In this document: positions 34,952-47,213 of the stretch, in pieces
Layout: each line of letters opens with the position of its first letter
Position numbering within the stretch: position 1 is the first letter of the stretch
Origin: Spirogloea muscicola
Lineage: Eukaryota; Streptophyta; Zygnematophyceae; Spirogloeales; Spirogloeaceae
NCBI GenBank assembly: GCA_009602725.1
Contig: WELB01000077.1
Span: 537,046 to 601,045, forward strand
Reading direction: 5' to 3'
Length of the DNA stretch: 64,000 nucleotides
Notes under the pieces: model-generated
Database searches by the model: none
The model's input: the letters and a program-made list of their open reading frames with translations, nothing else
Told to the model about the DNA's origin: nothing
Position numbers and translations under genes: made by a program

Positions 34952-37900
34952 TTGCAAGCACGCATTGGCAACTTCCGCGACCTTCGCCATTGAGGCAGTG
35001 GCGTAGGCGCCCTTGAGCTTGGGGTCCACGATTGCCTCAAAATTTCCGCTGACCATGTGTGGCTTTGCCCACTCCACAAGATTGACCTGGTGACATATTT
35101 AACAAGGTTCAATCGATTAAGTGGAGGGCTACAATGACTCAAAATCTACAACGAGCACCTACACAGAATTTGCAGGAGCCAAGATGCAGCACGTGCTGTG
35201 AGGACTGCTGTGATGCAGGAGCAATATCCAATTTTCACCTGCAATGTGTCCATGGACAGTGTTAAATCGATGACTTTTCTCCCAGCGATGGTCTCTAGCA
35301 ACACAACTCCAAAGCTATACACGTCACTCTTGTCTGTGAGCTTGAGCCACTTGTAATATTCAGGGTCAACATAACCAAAGCTGCCCCTCACAGCCGTTGA
35401 CACATGGGTCTCGTCCTTCTGCGGCCCAAGGTGTGAGAGGCCAAAATCCCCCACTTTGGCCGAGAAATCTGTGTCCAGAAGGATGTTGGTAGACTTCACA
35501 TCCCTGTGATGTACAGCAGCACATTTGTGATCAACAAACAAGCTATTGCAAGCAATCAGACTTTACAGCACCAAGTATGAAGAGCCTGGTGTGCATTACA
35601 TCTTTTGAGCACCTGTGGATAATTGGAGGGGCCAAGCCACGGTGCAAGTAGTCAACGCCCTTAGCAGCACCGATGCAGATCTCGAGGCGCTTCTTCCAGC
35701 CCAGGGGCACGTCTGGCGTGGGGGTGTCTCCCACCAGGTGCTCTCTCAGCGTGCCCCGCGACATGAACTCATACCTGATGAAGAGCGTCTACCGGTGGTT
35801 AGTCTTTGGGTTCAGAACATGCGAGCCCATCTAAAATGAACCTCAGACAAGCACAGCTGTTACAAACATACTTGCAAAAGGGGCGAAAATGTGCACCATA
35901 CGTCAAACAAGAGGAGGAGACCCAGCGAACATCAGATGGCAAGGTCTTTCTAATACTGAGCTGGGGTTGTGCATGTGAAGCGCTTACACAAGGATCATCT
36001 CCCCGCGCTCGCGACAGTAGCCAATGAGGGACACGAGGTGCCGGTGTCGGACTCTGGACAGCACTTCAAGCTCCATGTAAAACTGGACGCTGCCCTGCCC
36101 GCTCCCTTGTATGTGCCTCTTGACTGCGACCACGTGACCTGTTGGCAAGGTACCACTGTATCCATCCAGGGACAGCGTCATATGATGATGGTGAAAGTAC
36201 TGTGGAAAATTACTGCATCCTCTCTAAAGACCTCAAATCTTATACGCCAGCCAACTATCTGCAGGCATGAGTTTGGCTGCCACTTTGCATAGCTAGCAAG
36301 ATCAACTATGAAGGCAAAACTAGGAATATGGATATGGAAACAGGAGTGGCCTTGTACCGGTAGACGTTGCCAAAGCCACCGGAACCGATGATACAGGAAT
36401 TGGCAAAGTCCTTCGTGGCCCTTCTCATCTCGCCCAGTGTGAAGTCCTTGCCAGCCATGATGCCCAGACTCTGAGTGTTAAGGCTGCTGGTGCTTCTTGT
36501 GCGGCTCATCCGTCCTACTAACAACTGCGACCTTTCCATCCTCCTGATGAGCACATCCAGCTGTTATTTAGTAGCAACACATCATGCACTCTATGCATCC
36601 CCTCACACAAAACAAGCCCAGATACATAGCCGAGCATCAAAGGTGTACTTGGACTAATTAGGTGCATACAAGTCCTCCTGTGTCTGCTGCATGGCAAACA
36701 GCGATGAAAAGCAGGCTTCTCAAACGACATTGTCGTATTGTAGTGTCCAAAAGGGTTTGCAAAACATGATGCATCATGCACTGCAGCAACGCCTCTAAAG
36801 CAAAGGCACACAAGAGTAAGCTTCACACCTTTTGCGCCTATAGCAGTGACAGCAGATTATAGATGTTGCCACAAGACAGGCGGCACCCAAGGTCCCTAAA
36901 ACAGCCGCCACAATACCAGCAATAGTTCCCACATTGCCACCCTTGCCATTGTTACCCTCTTGACAAGTAGGTAAGCCTGTCTGAACCAGCACATGAACAT
37001 CTGATGGAATGCACAACTTGGCATTGCCAGGCAGAAAGCGAGCGATTGAGAAATTATCGCCACTGTTAGCTAAGGATGGCAGATTCAGCAAGCCCAGGGG
37101 CAGGGGACCTGCGTGGGACGTAAACTTAGAAGTTAGTGAGAAAACTGCAACATGCCCAGAAGGATCCTTTCCTTTAGTCTGCAACTAGAGGAGATATTGA
37201 CAGATGAAGCACCATTCAAAAACTGCAAGCACCACTTCAAAATGCAGGAGAAATCGACATGCAGCCAAGTGGAATGCTTGATCAAAGCAGGCCAATAACA
37301 GACCAGAAAAGTCGTTGGAATCTAGAGTCAGCTCCTGGAGGGAAGTCAACTGGCCAAAGGCTGCTGGTATTGAGCCTTTCAGAGTATTGTTATGCAGCCT
37401 GAGAGTCGTAAGACTTTTCAGTTGGCCAATAGTGGATGCCAATGTTCCAGTCAGCTCATTATCATTGAGCCAGACGTCCCGGAGATGTTGGAGATTAGCC
37501 AGCTGACTAGGGAGCGCCCCAGAGAGCCCAAAGTGCTGCATGCTCAGGAATGTATGTTAGTGGGGTCTTCAGCTGGTATGTATATGAGGTGAATGTGACT
37601 GCTTCCCTGCATTGACCTAGATTATGAGCTTAACAAGGTGCAATGCTCTCTTGTAACCCCTCCATCCAGCATGTCAGAAAGGCATAACAAACGCTGATCA
37701 AGCCCAGCAACAGCAGAGGTGAAGTGCATACCGGCAATATGATGGACGTGACTACAGTGCCACTGCAACCAACACCTGCATGTTCACAATGAAAGCATAT
37801 CACGAGCTTGGCAGATTGCAGTTGTCATGTGCAAGTAAGAATCTCATGAATAAGGCCCACAAACATACACTGCAGTATTTTTGTGTCGATGTATGACATC

Positions 37901-40900
37901 CATGGTGCCATGCTTACCTGCCCACGGGTTCTTGTCGCAGGGCATCGTGTTGGCACCCCAGGAGTTGAGGCTCTTGGGATTGCCCAATAGATACTTGATG
38001 GCCAGTAGAGTCTGCGCTTCTCTGGACCAGACGCTGGAGAGATTTGCAGGGCTTGGGGCACTGGCTGTCACTGAAGGAGGTACGGGTGCCCTCATCATGG
38101 GTGATTGTGGTTTCTCAGGTGGCCCACTAGCCTGCAGCTTTGCGCTGATGACCCTTACCTGAAACAGCAGTGAGCACGACTTATATGACAAGCTTGACCA
38201 GCTGAGATGCACTTAAGAGCAGTTACCAGCTACAATTGGGCTTTATATTACCTCCAGCAAACATCATGGAATTTGCTACCGACCACAGACATTGGAAGGA
38301 AGATTTGTCATGCTACTTGATTGTGTAGTCAATATACGACTTGTGCAGAGTGAAATACACCCCAGGATGACAATGTATTGTGCGATACATCCTACTACGG
38401 TATGCAAACCGACGTACACTTGTCTCACAAGTGTGACCACTATTTGCACTGTATACAATATACCTTAAAGATCTCCACCCCGCAGATTGTTGGGCCCATT
38501 GACAACCCAGACTGAAGGGACGGTGCAAGATCAATCTCAAGCAGAGACTGCCACAAAGTCACAAAGGTCATCATGTGAGTATAGAGGTATCTGCATTTAA
38601 GACCGAATTCAGTACAGACTGACCTGATCTGGAAGCTATATCTCAGTGCAGGAATCAAGCTAGCTCGAATAACATGAAGGCATGATGACCAGACTTACGC
38701 TGCGGGAGGAGCTTGCAAAGTAATCCTTGTATATTGCTGAAAAAGTTCCACCAGCACTCTTTTGAGGACTGAAATTGATGAGCACTGGGCTGTAATTGAT
38801 AAGGCAGTCAAAACTTTGATCCCCTACGGGAGAAGGAGTAGAATTGCTTGTTCCATCTTCTGAACTAATGTCATCAAAGTGCATCCTGACCAAGTACTGC
38901 CGCCGACAACCGTCATAACAATAGCTCAGCACAATGTACCAGCGAAAGCAAAGGCAACAACATGCAAGAATGTCATCATGCTCCTGAATGTCACGACTCT
39001 TAAATGGGTGAAGAAATAGTCGTGCTTGTTCGTTATTGACTAGAATGATAGCAGACATTCTAGGCCCTGTGCGGGCTGGCAGAAACAGCATGCACGGAGG
39101 CCATTGTCATTATCTAGGTCAAAAGGGAGATATGATTATAACCTGAAAACCCGGGTCCACGTGCAGAGCATACGATAGCTGAAAATTAGAGAGTGCAATT
39201 GCTGCTCGTTGTGACTGGTAGACAACTTGTGGAAGCAATGCAGGTCCAATGCCAGTCCCGTTGATGTCATTGCTTGTGGAAAAGATAGTCGAGCCCAGAC
39301 TGCAAGACAAGACCCAGGTATCGCCTTACAATAGCCCCTAAAGAAGACTCTTCAAGGTTATGTGAACAACAACTGTAAAGTCAGCCATTGCTGGGCACAG
39401 AGTGGCCGGTATGCATATGAATGCATGTTTGGAAACATTGAGGAGTACTATTGGGGAGTTATGTTGGCTTCCTATATCCTCACTTGGCCCATCCGTAGTC
39501 CTTTGCCCATGTACGCCCCACAGAATCAAGATCTGGGGTCACCACGTTTCCACCACAATTGATCCTATGAAGTGTTTCCAGCAGCATTTGTGGAGTGACC
39601 TTGTTGCCATATAGGCTTCCATTGAAGATCTTGGCTGGAATGTCACCATGAGGATGTTTGCCTGCACCCTTTACTGCTCCTGTATCCAACACTGTCGCAA
39701 CATTGATGAGCTCAATGCCAGACACAAATGAGCTTCTTGTGGTAGGCTGGAAGTCAACAAGAATGTACGGCGTTCCAAGTCTTGGAAGGAGGAACTCTCG
39801 GACCTCTGCGCAGCAGAGCAAGACATTGATGAGACTTCACCAATTCTTGCCAGCAATTTGACTCCAAAAATGTAAGGTCATGATCATTGACCGTGCAGGT
39901 GAGAGTACAGAGATTTCCAGCTTACCTGAACGACCAACATCTTGCAATCTGGTGATAACATTCATGGACGGAAAAAGAGAAATCCCGCCTGCAACAACTG
40001 CAAAAGTTGCTGAGCGGACATCAAATGCTGGGGCCTGGTAAAGTAGGAAAGCAAAGTGGAGTCTCAGAAGATATTGCCCCTTCGAGTCTGTGGTCAAATT
40101 ATAAGAGCCTGCAGAGAGGCTTTCGTTCGTGGCATCCGTTGGCCTCAGGCTAAAGGCACGAGCAGTTGCATATAGTTGAGGATCTGCGATACACACAACA
40201 CAAGCACACACACACCCTGAGCCTTCGAGAATGTACTCAGCACATTGAAGATGACTGTGTAAGTAAGTTATGTGGAAGGCCTAAAGGTTTGCATGGCATA
40301 ACTGGGTAGTCGCCTTCACCGACCTTCAGTACTCAACTTTATGACCCCTTATGACATGTCGCAACACGATGCTACCCACCCAAAAGAGCACATGCTGTAA
40401 AAGTGCTCCACACTGAACCTACTAAGTTGCCTACTAAGTTGCCTGTTTGGCAATGAGTTGGCGAATCTGCATAAGGCACAGTAACACTATGGACTTTGGA
40501 CTTGATTGCCTGATGCTGGTCACTTTATTAGGACAAAAGACATGCAGGCTGCGTCTACGACGACAAGACCGCGCCCACGTCATAACACTAGCATTGCAGA
40601 GCACATGGCATCCTTCGTGAAGCCTGCCCCTCAAGAGAAAGTTGTATAGCGGCCTCAAACACTATTCAGTCTTTCACCTGCCCTCCCTCTGACAGGAAGA
40701 ATCAGTATGAAGCTGCTTATGAGGACAAGGCAGTAACCTGCTGAGCCCTGCAGGTCGTTTGTGAGGGTTGCGATGTCAATGGCCGTGGCTACAGCACGGA
40801 CTCCACCCGTGTAGTTGGAGTCCGCAGTCCACTGCCGTCCGAAGATGTCGGTGAAGGCCGCCCCCCCGCAGTTGATGAGGTAGACATCAGTGGGCCGGGC

Positions 40901-40990
40901 GGCGGCCGACCCGGCCGTAGCTAAGGAGACGAGAAGGGCCAGCCAAGCCAGGGCAGCGTAGGGGCCGGCCTTCGCCGCCGGCCCTGCCAT
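34952..40990 (-). CDS. Malectin-like / LRR receptor-like protein kinase (MLD-LRR-RLK)
   Basis: Plasma-membrane Ser/Thr receptor kinase. Fifteen minus-strand exons keep phase: 40990-40738, 40183-39926, 39805-39484, 39299-39143, 38896-38699, 38547-38464, 38158-37918, 37775-37732, 37535-37304, 37108-36829, 36543-36358, 36155-35988, 35774-35613, 35503-35239 and 35086-34952, about 995 residues. Order: signal peptide 1-31; two malectin-like lobes (about 35-240, LINCGG; 248-424, [22 protein letters not shown]); a GDPC-like hinge [18 protein letters not shown]; LRRs about 520-610; TM about 657-686; kinase from about 725 with [42 protein letters not shown] and [12 protein letters not shown], so catalytically complete. 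Architecture resembles LRR-I/SYMRK-type kinases. The last alpha-helical part (the usual RPxM segment) is not found: after 34952 a GTAAAT donor leads toward the duplication edge at 34740; reading through ends at 34895. Confidence 0.92.
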
Positions 40991-41746
40991 TGGGAGGGGA
41001 GGCCGGCCGCGCCGCGGGCGGCCGGCGCCTCAGTGCCGAAGGCGGCCGCGGGAGGGCGCAGACATCCCGGCGCGCCCGCTCGCGTGTGGGCGCCNNNNNN
41101 NNNNNNNNNNNNNNNNNNNNNNNNNNNNNNNNNNNNNNNNNNNNNNNNNNNNNNNNNNNNNNNNNNNNNNNNNNNNNNNNNNNNNNNNNNNNNNNNNNNN
41201 NNNNNNNNNNNNNNNNNNNNNNNNNNNNNNNNNNNNNNNNNNNNNNNNNNNNNNNNNNNNNNNNNNNNNNNNNNNNNNNNNNNNNNNNNNNNNNNNNNNN
41301 NNNNNNNNNNNNNNNNNNNNNNNNNNNNNNNNNNNNNNNNNNNNNNNNNNNNNNNNNNNNNNNNNNNNNNNNNNNNNNNNNNNNNNNNNNNNNNNNNNNN
41401 NNNNNNNNNNNNNNNNNNNNNNNNNNNNNNNNNNNNNNNNNNNNNNNNNNNNNNNNNNNNNNNNNNNNNNNNNNNNNNNNNNNNNNNNNNNNNNNNNNNN
41501 NNNNNNNNNNNNNNNNNNNNNNNNNNNNNNNNNNNNNNNNNNNNNNNNNNNNNNNNNCCCCCCCCTTCGCTACCCCCGCCCCCCGCCATTCCTGCGCCCC
41601 TGTCCCCGCCTCACGCCTCGTCTGAGCGCGCGAGCTTGGCGTAGAAAACGAGGTGCAGCGCTGCAGCTTTCGGGCCTGGCAGCTGCCACGCACCGTCGAT
41701 CGCGGAGAGACCGCTGGCCGCAGGCAGGCGCCGCGGGGCTGCCGCG
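40991..41746. promoter_or_regulatory. Shared divergent promoter region of the two receptor kinases
   Basis: The two start codons (40990 minus, 41747 plus) are 756 bases apart with no other gene between. The region is very GC-rich and contains the 463-base gap, so promoter motifs cannot be read. The bidirectional role is inferred from layout only. Confidence 0.4.
41095..41557. other. Assembly gap (463 N)
   Basis: Run of N in the GC-rich interval between the divergent receptor genes. Confidence 0.99.
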
Positions 41747-44700
41747 ATGGCGCCCCGGGGCCGGCCGCCGCTCCGGGCCTGGCTCGCAGTGCTAGCGGCG
41801 GCGGGCGCCGCGGCGGCCGTGGCCGCTGCGCCGTCCTCGGAGCCGCTCGCGGCCTTCATGGCGGAGTTCCCCGGCCAATCGGACGTGTTCGGGACGTGGA
41901 GCGGCCAGGACCCCTGCGACGGCACCTGGCGGGGCGTCGCCTGCACCGACGGCGCCATCACTCACTTGTAACGCACCCTTGCGTCTCGACTCACTGGGCT
42001 TAGCTCTCTAGTCATTGATCACACGAGGCCTCCTTGGGGGTGGTCTGTGACGGTCTCACCGTTCGGCGCTCTCCATTGACGAGATGGCCTTCCGGCAAGT
42101 GCGTGCTCAGGGATCTCAGCGGGCTGGGCCTCAAGGGCAAGCTCACCAAGGAGCTGGGGAACCTGGCGGACCTGCAGCAGCTGTATCTCTACAACAACGC
42201 GCTCTACGGCCACATACCCCCGGAGCTCGGCCAGCTCGACTCGCTCCAGATCTTGTGAGGACCCCTGGCACCTCCCTGCATTGACACCGCTCCGCGCGGA
42301 CAAGCCATGTGCTTGTTGACGACGGAGGTCCTGAAGGATAGCTTGTTGTTGTGATGGAGTTTCCCAGGTGGCTTTTCAACAACGAGCTCAGTGGAAAGCT
42401 ACCAAGCGAGCTGGGCAATCTCAAGTCCTGCTTGCAGATGTGAGCCCAGCCTTGCCTGACTGCTCATCAGTCCCCATCCGCCCCGTGATTGGAAGTTTGA
42501 GATTGCTTAGTACCATACTATTTCACGAATACAACATGCCGTATGTTGCACAAAGATCACGTCCAGGCTGCTAAATTGTGAGAGGCAACGAGCCAGCCCT
42601 CTCATGGCCAATTTTACTCAAGGCTACTGTGGTCTCCCAAGCTCGTGATGACTTGATGGGCCTTGTTGCTCGTGCATGCAGGCACCTCTACAACAACAGC
42701 TTCACGGGGAGTGTGCCAGCCAGCTTCAGCAACATACCAGACTTGAGGTTACTAATACCACTGATTGCTGTGTTCCCTTATTGCGATTGATGCTCGGACT
42801 ACAGCTAGCCTAGCCTTGGCGCTGGTGCAATGCCAAGAATGTGGCCTTCATCATTGGTAGTGGAAGGCAGGACGGAATGACCTTCTCATGGGGCTCCTGT
42901 TCATATTCCAGGATCACACCTGGGAACGATCTGTGCGCACTTACTCCCGGAGAACCGTGCCCAGACAACGCGACTCCACCCTCTTCAGAGGCTCCACTGT
43001 CTGAACCTCCGCCTGCCTCTAAGACCACACCTCCGCAGCCTCCACCACCCTCCAAGGCGCCGCCTCCGCAGCATCCGCCAACGGCGCCGACTCCCTCTCC
43101 TCCCTCCATCCCCAGAAGCCCTCCTCCTGGGAACCCTCCTCCTGGAAGCCCGCCTCCTTCCAGTGTGCCGCCAGCAGAGCCTCCCTCCTTGCCTGGGGCC
43201 CTGCCACCTGCAAGCGCAAGTCCGCCGGCTGCTACTGGGACTCCGACACCCCTAGCTCCAGCTTCAGCACCCATGCTCTACCCAAACCCCAGCAGCTCTC
43301 CACCATCCTCACCTCCGCCCTCCATTGTCATGTTACAACCAGCTCCTGCTCCACAGCAGCAGCCTCCACAAGCCCCGCCTGGAGCCTACCCTCCCAACAG
43401 CCAGGTCATGCGGGGCGCGCCCATCGGCGCGCCCACTACAAGTCAGGCCGCTCCTTCTCCCGCGTATCCGCCATCTGTGCCCATGCCCGCCAGCCCGCTG
43501 CTGCCTCCCGTCCTTCCTCCCTCTGCACTCCCTCCCTACACTCAAAGTCCTCCGCCTCCGCTTGCAGCATCTCCTCAGCCTACACCTCAGCCCCCTCCTC
43601 ACGCAACCATCACTCCTCCGCCCCTTGCAGCACCCCCGCTGTCTCCGCTAGCCTGCAGGCCCTGTCCGCAAAACCAGGTCCAAAGCCCATTCAATACGTC
43701 TAGCTGCCTGTGCGTCTTCCCCCTGGTGCTCGTGCTGCGCTTTGTCGACCTGAAGTACGCCAGCTACAATTGGACCATGGAGGGCCGTTTGCTCCAAGAG
43801 CTGGCTGGCCAGCTGGGCCTGGAGGAGCGACAGCTCCAGGTGGTCAAGCGGCAGGCTGGAAGTGTCATCCTCACCATCAATGTCCTCCCGCTCAAGGTCA
43901 GGCTTATCCTTAAGCATCCTGTGCACTGCATGGATTGTGCAAGCCAATCCTTGACGGTAGCAGCTGAATGTGTCCTGCATGTACTTGCTGCAACTCAGAG
44001 GTAAATTGGATTCTGCAGGGCATGTCACTAGACAATAAGGCTGTGAAGGACATCACAGAAAAGATCCAATCACATCGCCTCACTTTGTCCTCAGAGTACC
44101 AGAATTACACAGTCACAGGTCAGACACTGTCCCCAGTATAGGTTCATCCTGGCAGCTTTCACCAAGACAATTGTGATGGAGGTTGAGTTTGAGTGGAGAT
44201 CTGATTCGAGTACCACAACCAAGGCATTCTGGCAATTAACTCTGAACCTCCAGTCAGTTAAATAGTAGCTCGCAGGAGCAAGCAGAAGAGGATGAGGAGC
44301 TGGTTTACATGAGCAACTGATGGTACAGAAGCAAGGCTCAGTTGTCCCAAGGTGCACAAGGGTTTTGTGGGCATTGACCAATGAGTCACTTATTTACTGT
44401 TCCTGCACAGCAATCACGCCGCCTCAGACAGGAGGAGGCAAGAAGCATAGTAGCTCAAACGCCGGAGTAGTGGCCGGAGCAGTCTGCGGGGGACTTGCGA
44501 TGGTCGTGGGGCTGGCCCTGTTCTACTGGTTCTACTGGCGCAGGCGCCAGGGGACGTCCAGGGCGGCTCCATCCATCAGCCCTGACTACCCACGGCCCAC
44601 CGCCCACACTCGCAAGGCTGGTGCGCAGTCACTTACTCTATGCTTGCAAGCTCTAGCTTGCCGCTACATCAGAGCACTTTCTTGCTCTTTGTATGCTCTG

Positions 44701-47213
44701 CAAGAGTTGCATATTCGACTGTTATGGCTTTGGTCATCACGGCAATGAGACAGTTATTGTCCCTGCTAACCGACAGCCCTACCGTGCTTCCCTGGATGGC
44801 AGGCTGGGCAAAGGCGGCAACGGAGGACGTCGCAAGCGACTTGGGGACTCCAGCCAAGATGCTGCCCTCACCAAGCCAGATGCTGGTGTCGGACTCCGCC
44901 TTCAAGGACCTGGAGGAGGGTCGCCAGGCACCCTCTGCCTCTCCTTTGAGGGCCGTTGCAAAGCGCATAACCTTTGCCGAGGAGGACATCACTATCCCCC
45001 CACCACTGCCCTCTCGGCTCCCACCCACCATCTTGGAGCCCACCATCCCCGAGGGGACCATGCACCCAGCGGTGTTCACCCTGGCCGACCTGCACCGGGC
45101 CACGGACGGCTTCGCCAACTCCAATGTTGTGTCGGAGAGCAGCTTCGGCCGCAGCTTTGAGGTGACTGGCTAGCATATTCAAGCAGTGAAAATCTTGCTG
45201 CAGTGCCTTGCACTATCAGCAGCTTTTCCTGCTTGTGGCTTCTCATGGACCTGTTTTGTATCAGATTGTCACAGCCGGGACTCGTCTTTCGATGTTGAAG
45301 GCAGCTGATAATACCTTCGGCTGTGCTTGAACAGGCTCATCTTCTCATGGGGGACAATGCCGTTGTGGTTGTTCTCCATGCTGGCGAGTCCCTGGACAGA
45401 GCTGCCATGCTCCGGCGCGCAGCGGCCATGCAGCAGCTTAACAGCCCCTACCTCGTGCCGCTTATCGGCTGCTGCAGTGAGGGACCGGAGCGCATGCTCG
45501 TGTATGCGCAGGTGGCCAATGGCTCCCTTCAGGACCATCTCCATGGTGAGTCACTGCATGCATTGCTCAAGCAGTGCTGAGTAGCCATGAAGAGCTGCGC
45601 AGCTCAGGCCAAGCTTTGTGTGATGCTAGCCTCTGTAGATCTCTTCTCGTTACCTTGTGTACAGGCCAGCACCACTATGGCCTGGCCTTTCTGTTGGCAC
45701 ACATGATTCTGGATGTATCAATCCTTTGCATCATCTTTGCCTCCAGGGGACCTACGCTTTGGAAGGGCCCTGACCTGGCAGAGGCGTGTTCGCGTGGCGG
45801 CGGATGTCGCTGAGGGCCTGGCTTACCTCCATGACAAGGCTGGCATGCTGCATGGTGACATCAGCTCGTCCAGCATTAAGCTGGACTCGACCTTCCGGGC
45901 CAAGGTCCGCCTTGCTTCGCCAACACAAACAAACAGAGCCCGTTGGCATCATCTACAGTAGGTCAAGACAGCTAGTAATGGGTGGTACTGTGGTGCTTGA
46001 GCAGATTGCGGAGTATGGAATCGCAGCGCTGCTTGAGGGCACGTCGGTGCTCGCGGTCCAACCTGGACAAACTCCAGCAGGCGGCCCGGTGCCATACCAG
46101 GCCCCCGAGCAGCGCAGTGGCGGCCTGCAGGACCTTGCAGGGGATGTGTTCGGCGTTGGTGTGGTCCTGCTCGAGCTGCTCACAGGCCGCAAGCCCCTTG
46201 ATCCTATGAGGCCAAAAGGCCAACAATCGCTCCTCACCTGGGTGAGCGCGACCAGGATTGTGCCATTTGTAAACATAATTGGAATTGTAACTGTAGCTGT
46301 CTTTGTAGTTGTAATTGCAACTGGAACGGTAACCTCACTTCCGAGTATAACATTTCTCGTCTGCTTTTTCTGTAAGCTGACCGCCGCACACTGTCTCGCT
46401 GTCTGGGCCACTTGCATGCGCAGTTCCTCCCGCAGCTGGAGTACAAGAAGCAGCTCATGGCCATGGTGGACCCCTACCTGCGGCTCAACAGCACAATGTC
46501 CGCTGAGTCGGTCCAAGCGTTTGCCAGAATCGCCAGCAAATGCCTCCAGCACGACCCCGAGGACCGCCCCCGCATGTCGCAGGTCGCCGAGCTACTCGTT
46601 GCGGCTATCCCACCCGCATTGGAGACCGACACTGACTCACTGGACACTGCTGGCCTCCTGGTGAGAAGTGTCTCATGCTCCTATGCAGTTGTCCTTTTTG
46701 TTCAATGGATGTAGTCAATAATTGTCCAATGGATAGACAGTATACGGTGTCTGCTAAGAAAGATGTGAAGTCTTGGAGAAGTCGTTAAGCAGTGCAATCA
46801 GCAGCCAAGCTTCCACACGATGATTGCAGGTCGGGCAGCAAAGCCGGGTGTCAGGAGTTCGAGACTATGCAAGCAGCAGTGAGGACGACGGCGGCAGCGT
46901 GACAGGCAGCGTGAATGCGGGTTACTCCGAGGAGGTGGACCGTGCAGAGGTCACGCGCAGCTTGAGTTTCGCCGGCAGGGTGAGCTTCGGAAGGATGCAC
47001 TTATGCCAGCTCTGCATTGTGAGGCGGCATGACTGCACCCGCCTACGGTGCCACTGACGACTTGAAGCATTCTGTTTGTTGACTCAGACTGGCGCCGGAG
47101 GAGGCTCAGGAAGGCTCGTGGATACGGATTTGACACGGTCGCGATCGCCGGTCTCGCGCTCCCTCAGCGCGCTGCCCAGCAAACCGCCACTGCACCCACC
47201 TCGGAAGCCGTGA
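41747..47213 (+). CDS. LRR receptor-like pseudokinase with proline-rich ectodomain (STRUBBELIG/LRR-V-like)
   Basis: Fourteen exons keep phase: 41747-41967, 42111-42254, 42368-42439, 42682-42747, 42912-43896, 44019-44118, 44411-44620, 44803-45161, 45335-45545, 45747-45904, 46005-46241, 46424-46660, 46830-46979 and 47088-47213 (TGA), about 1091 residues. Order: signal peptide 1-28; cap WSGQDPCDGTWRGVACTDG; about four LRRs (LYLYNNALYGHIPPELG, LFNNELSGKLPSELG, LYNNSFTGSVPASF); a Pro/Ser/Ala-rich extensin-like stretch about 185-410; a Cys-containing domain (SSCLCVFPLVLVLRFVDLKY) recalling ALE2/LRR-VIII ectodomains; TM about 547-570; kinase-like domain from about 695 (FTLADLHRATDGFANSNVV). Catalytic residues are lost: glycine loop SESSFG, no Lys in the beta-3 VVVVLH, HGDISSSS for HRDxKxxN, EYG for DFG. 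WFLPQLEYKKQLMAMVDP matches STRUBBELIG-type C-lobes, a family of atypical kinases. Probably signals as a scaffold or co-receptor. Confidence 0.88.

Noticed and set aside
43333-43651. Open frames on the other strand and in other frames of the proline-rich exon
   Set aside because: Shadow frames caused by the CCT/CCA-rich composition of the receptor gene.
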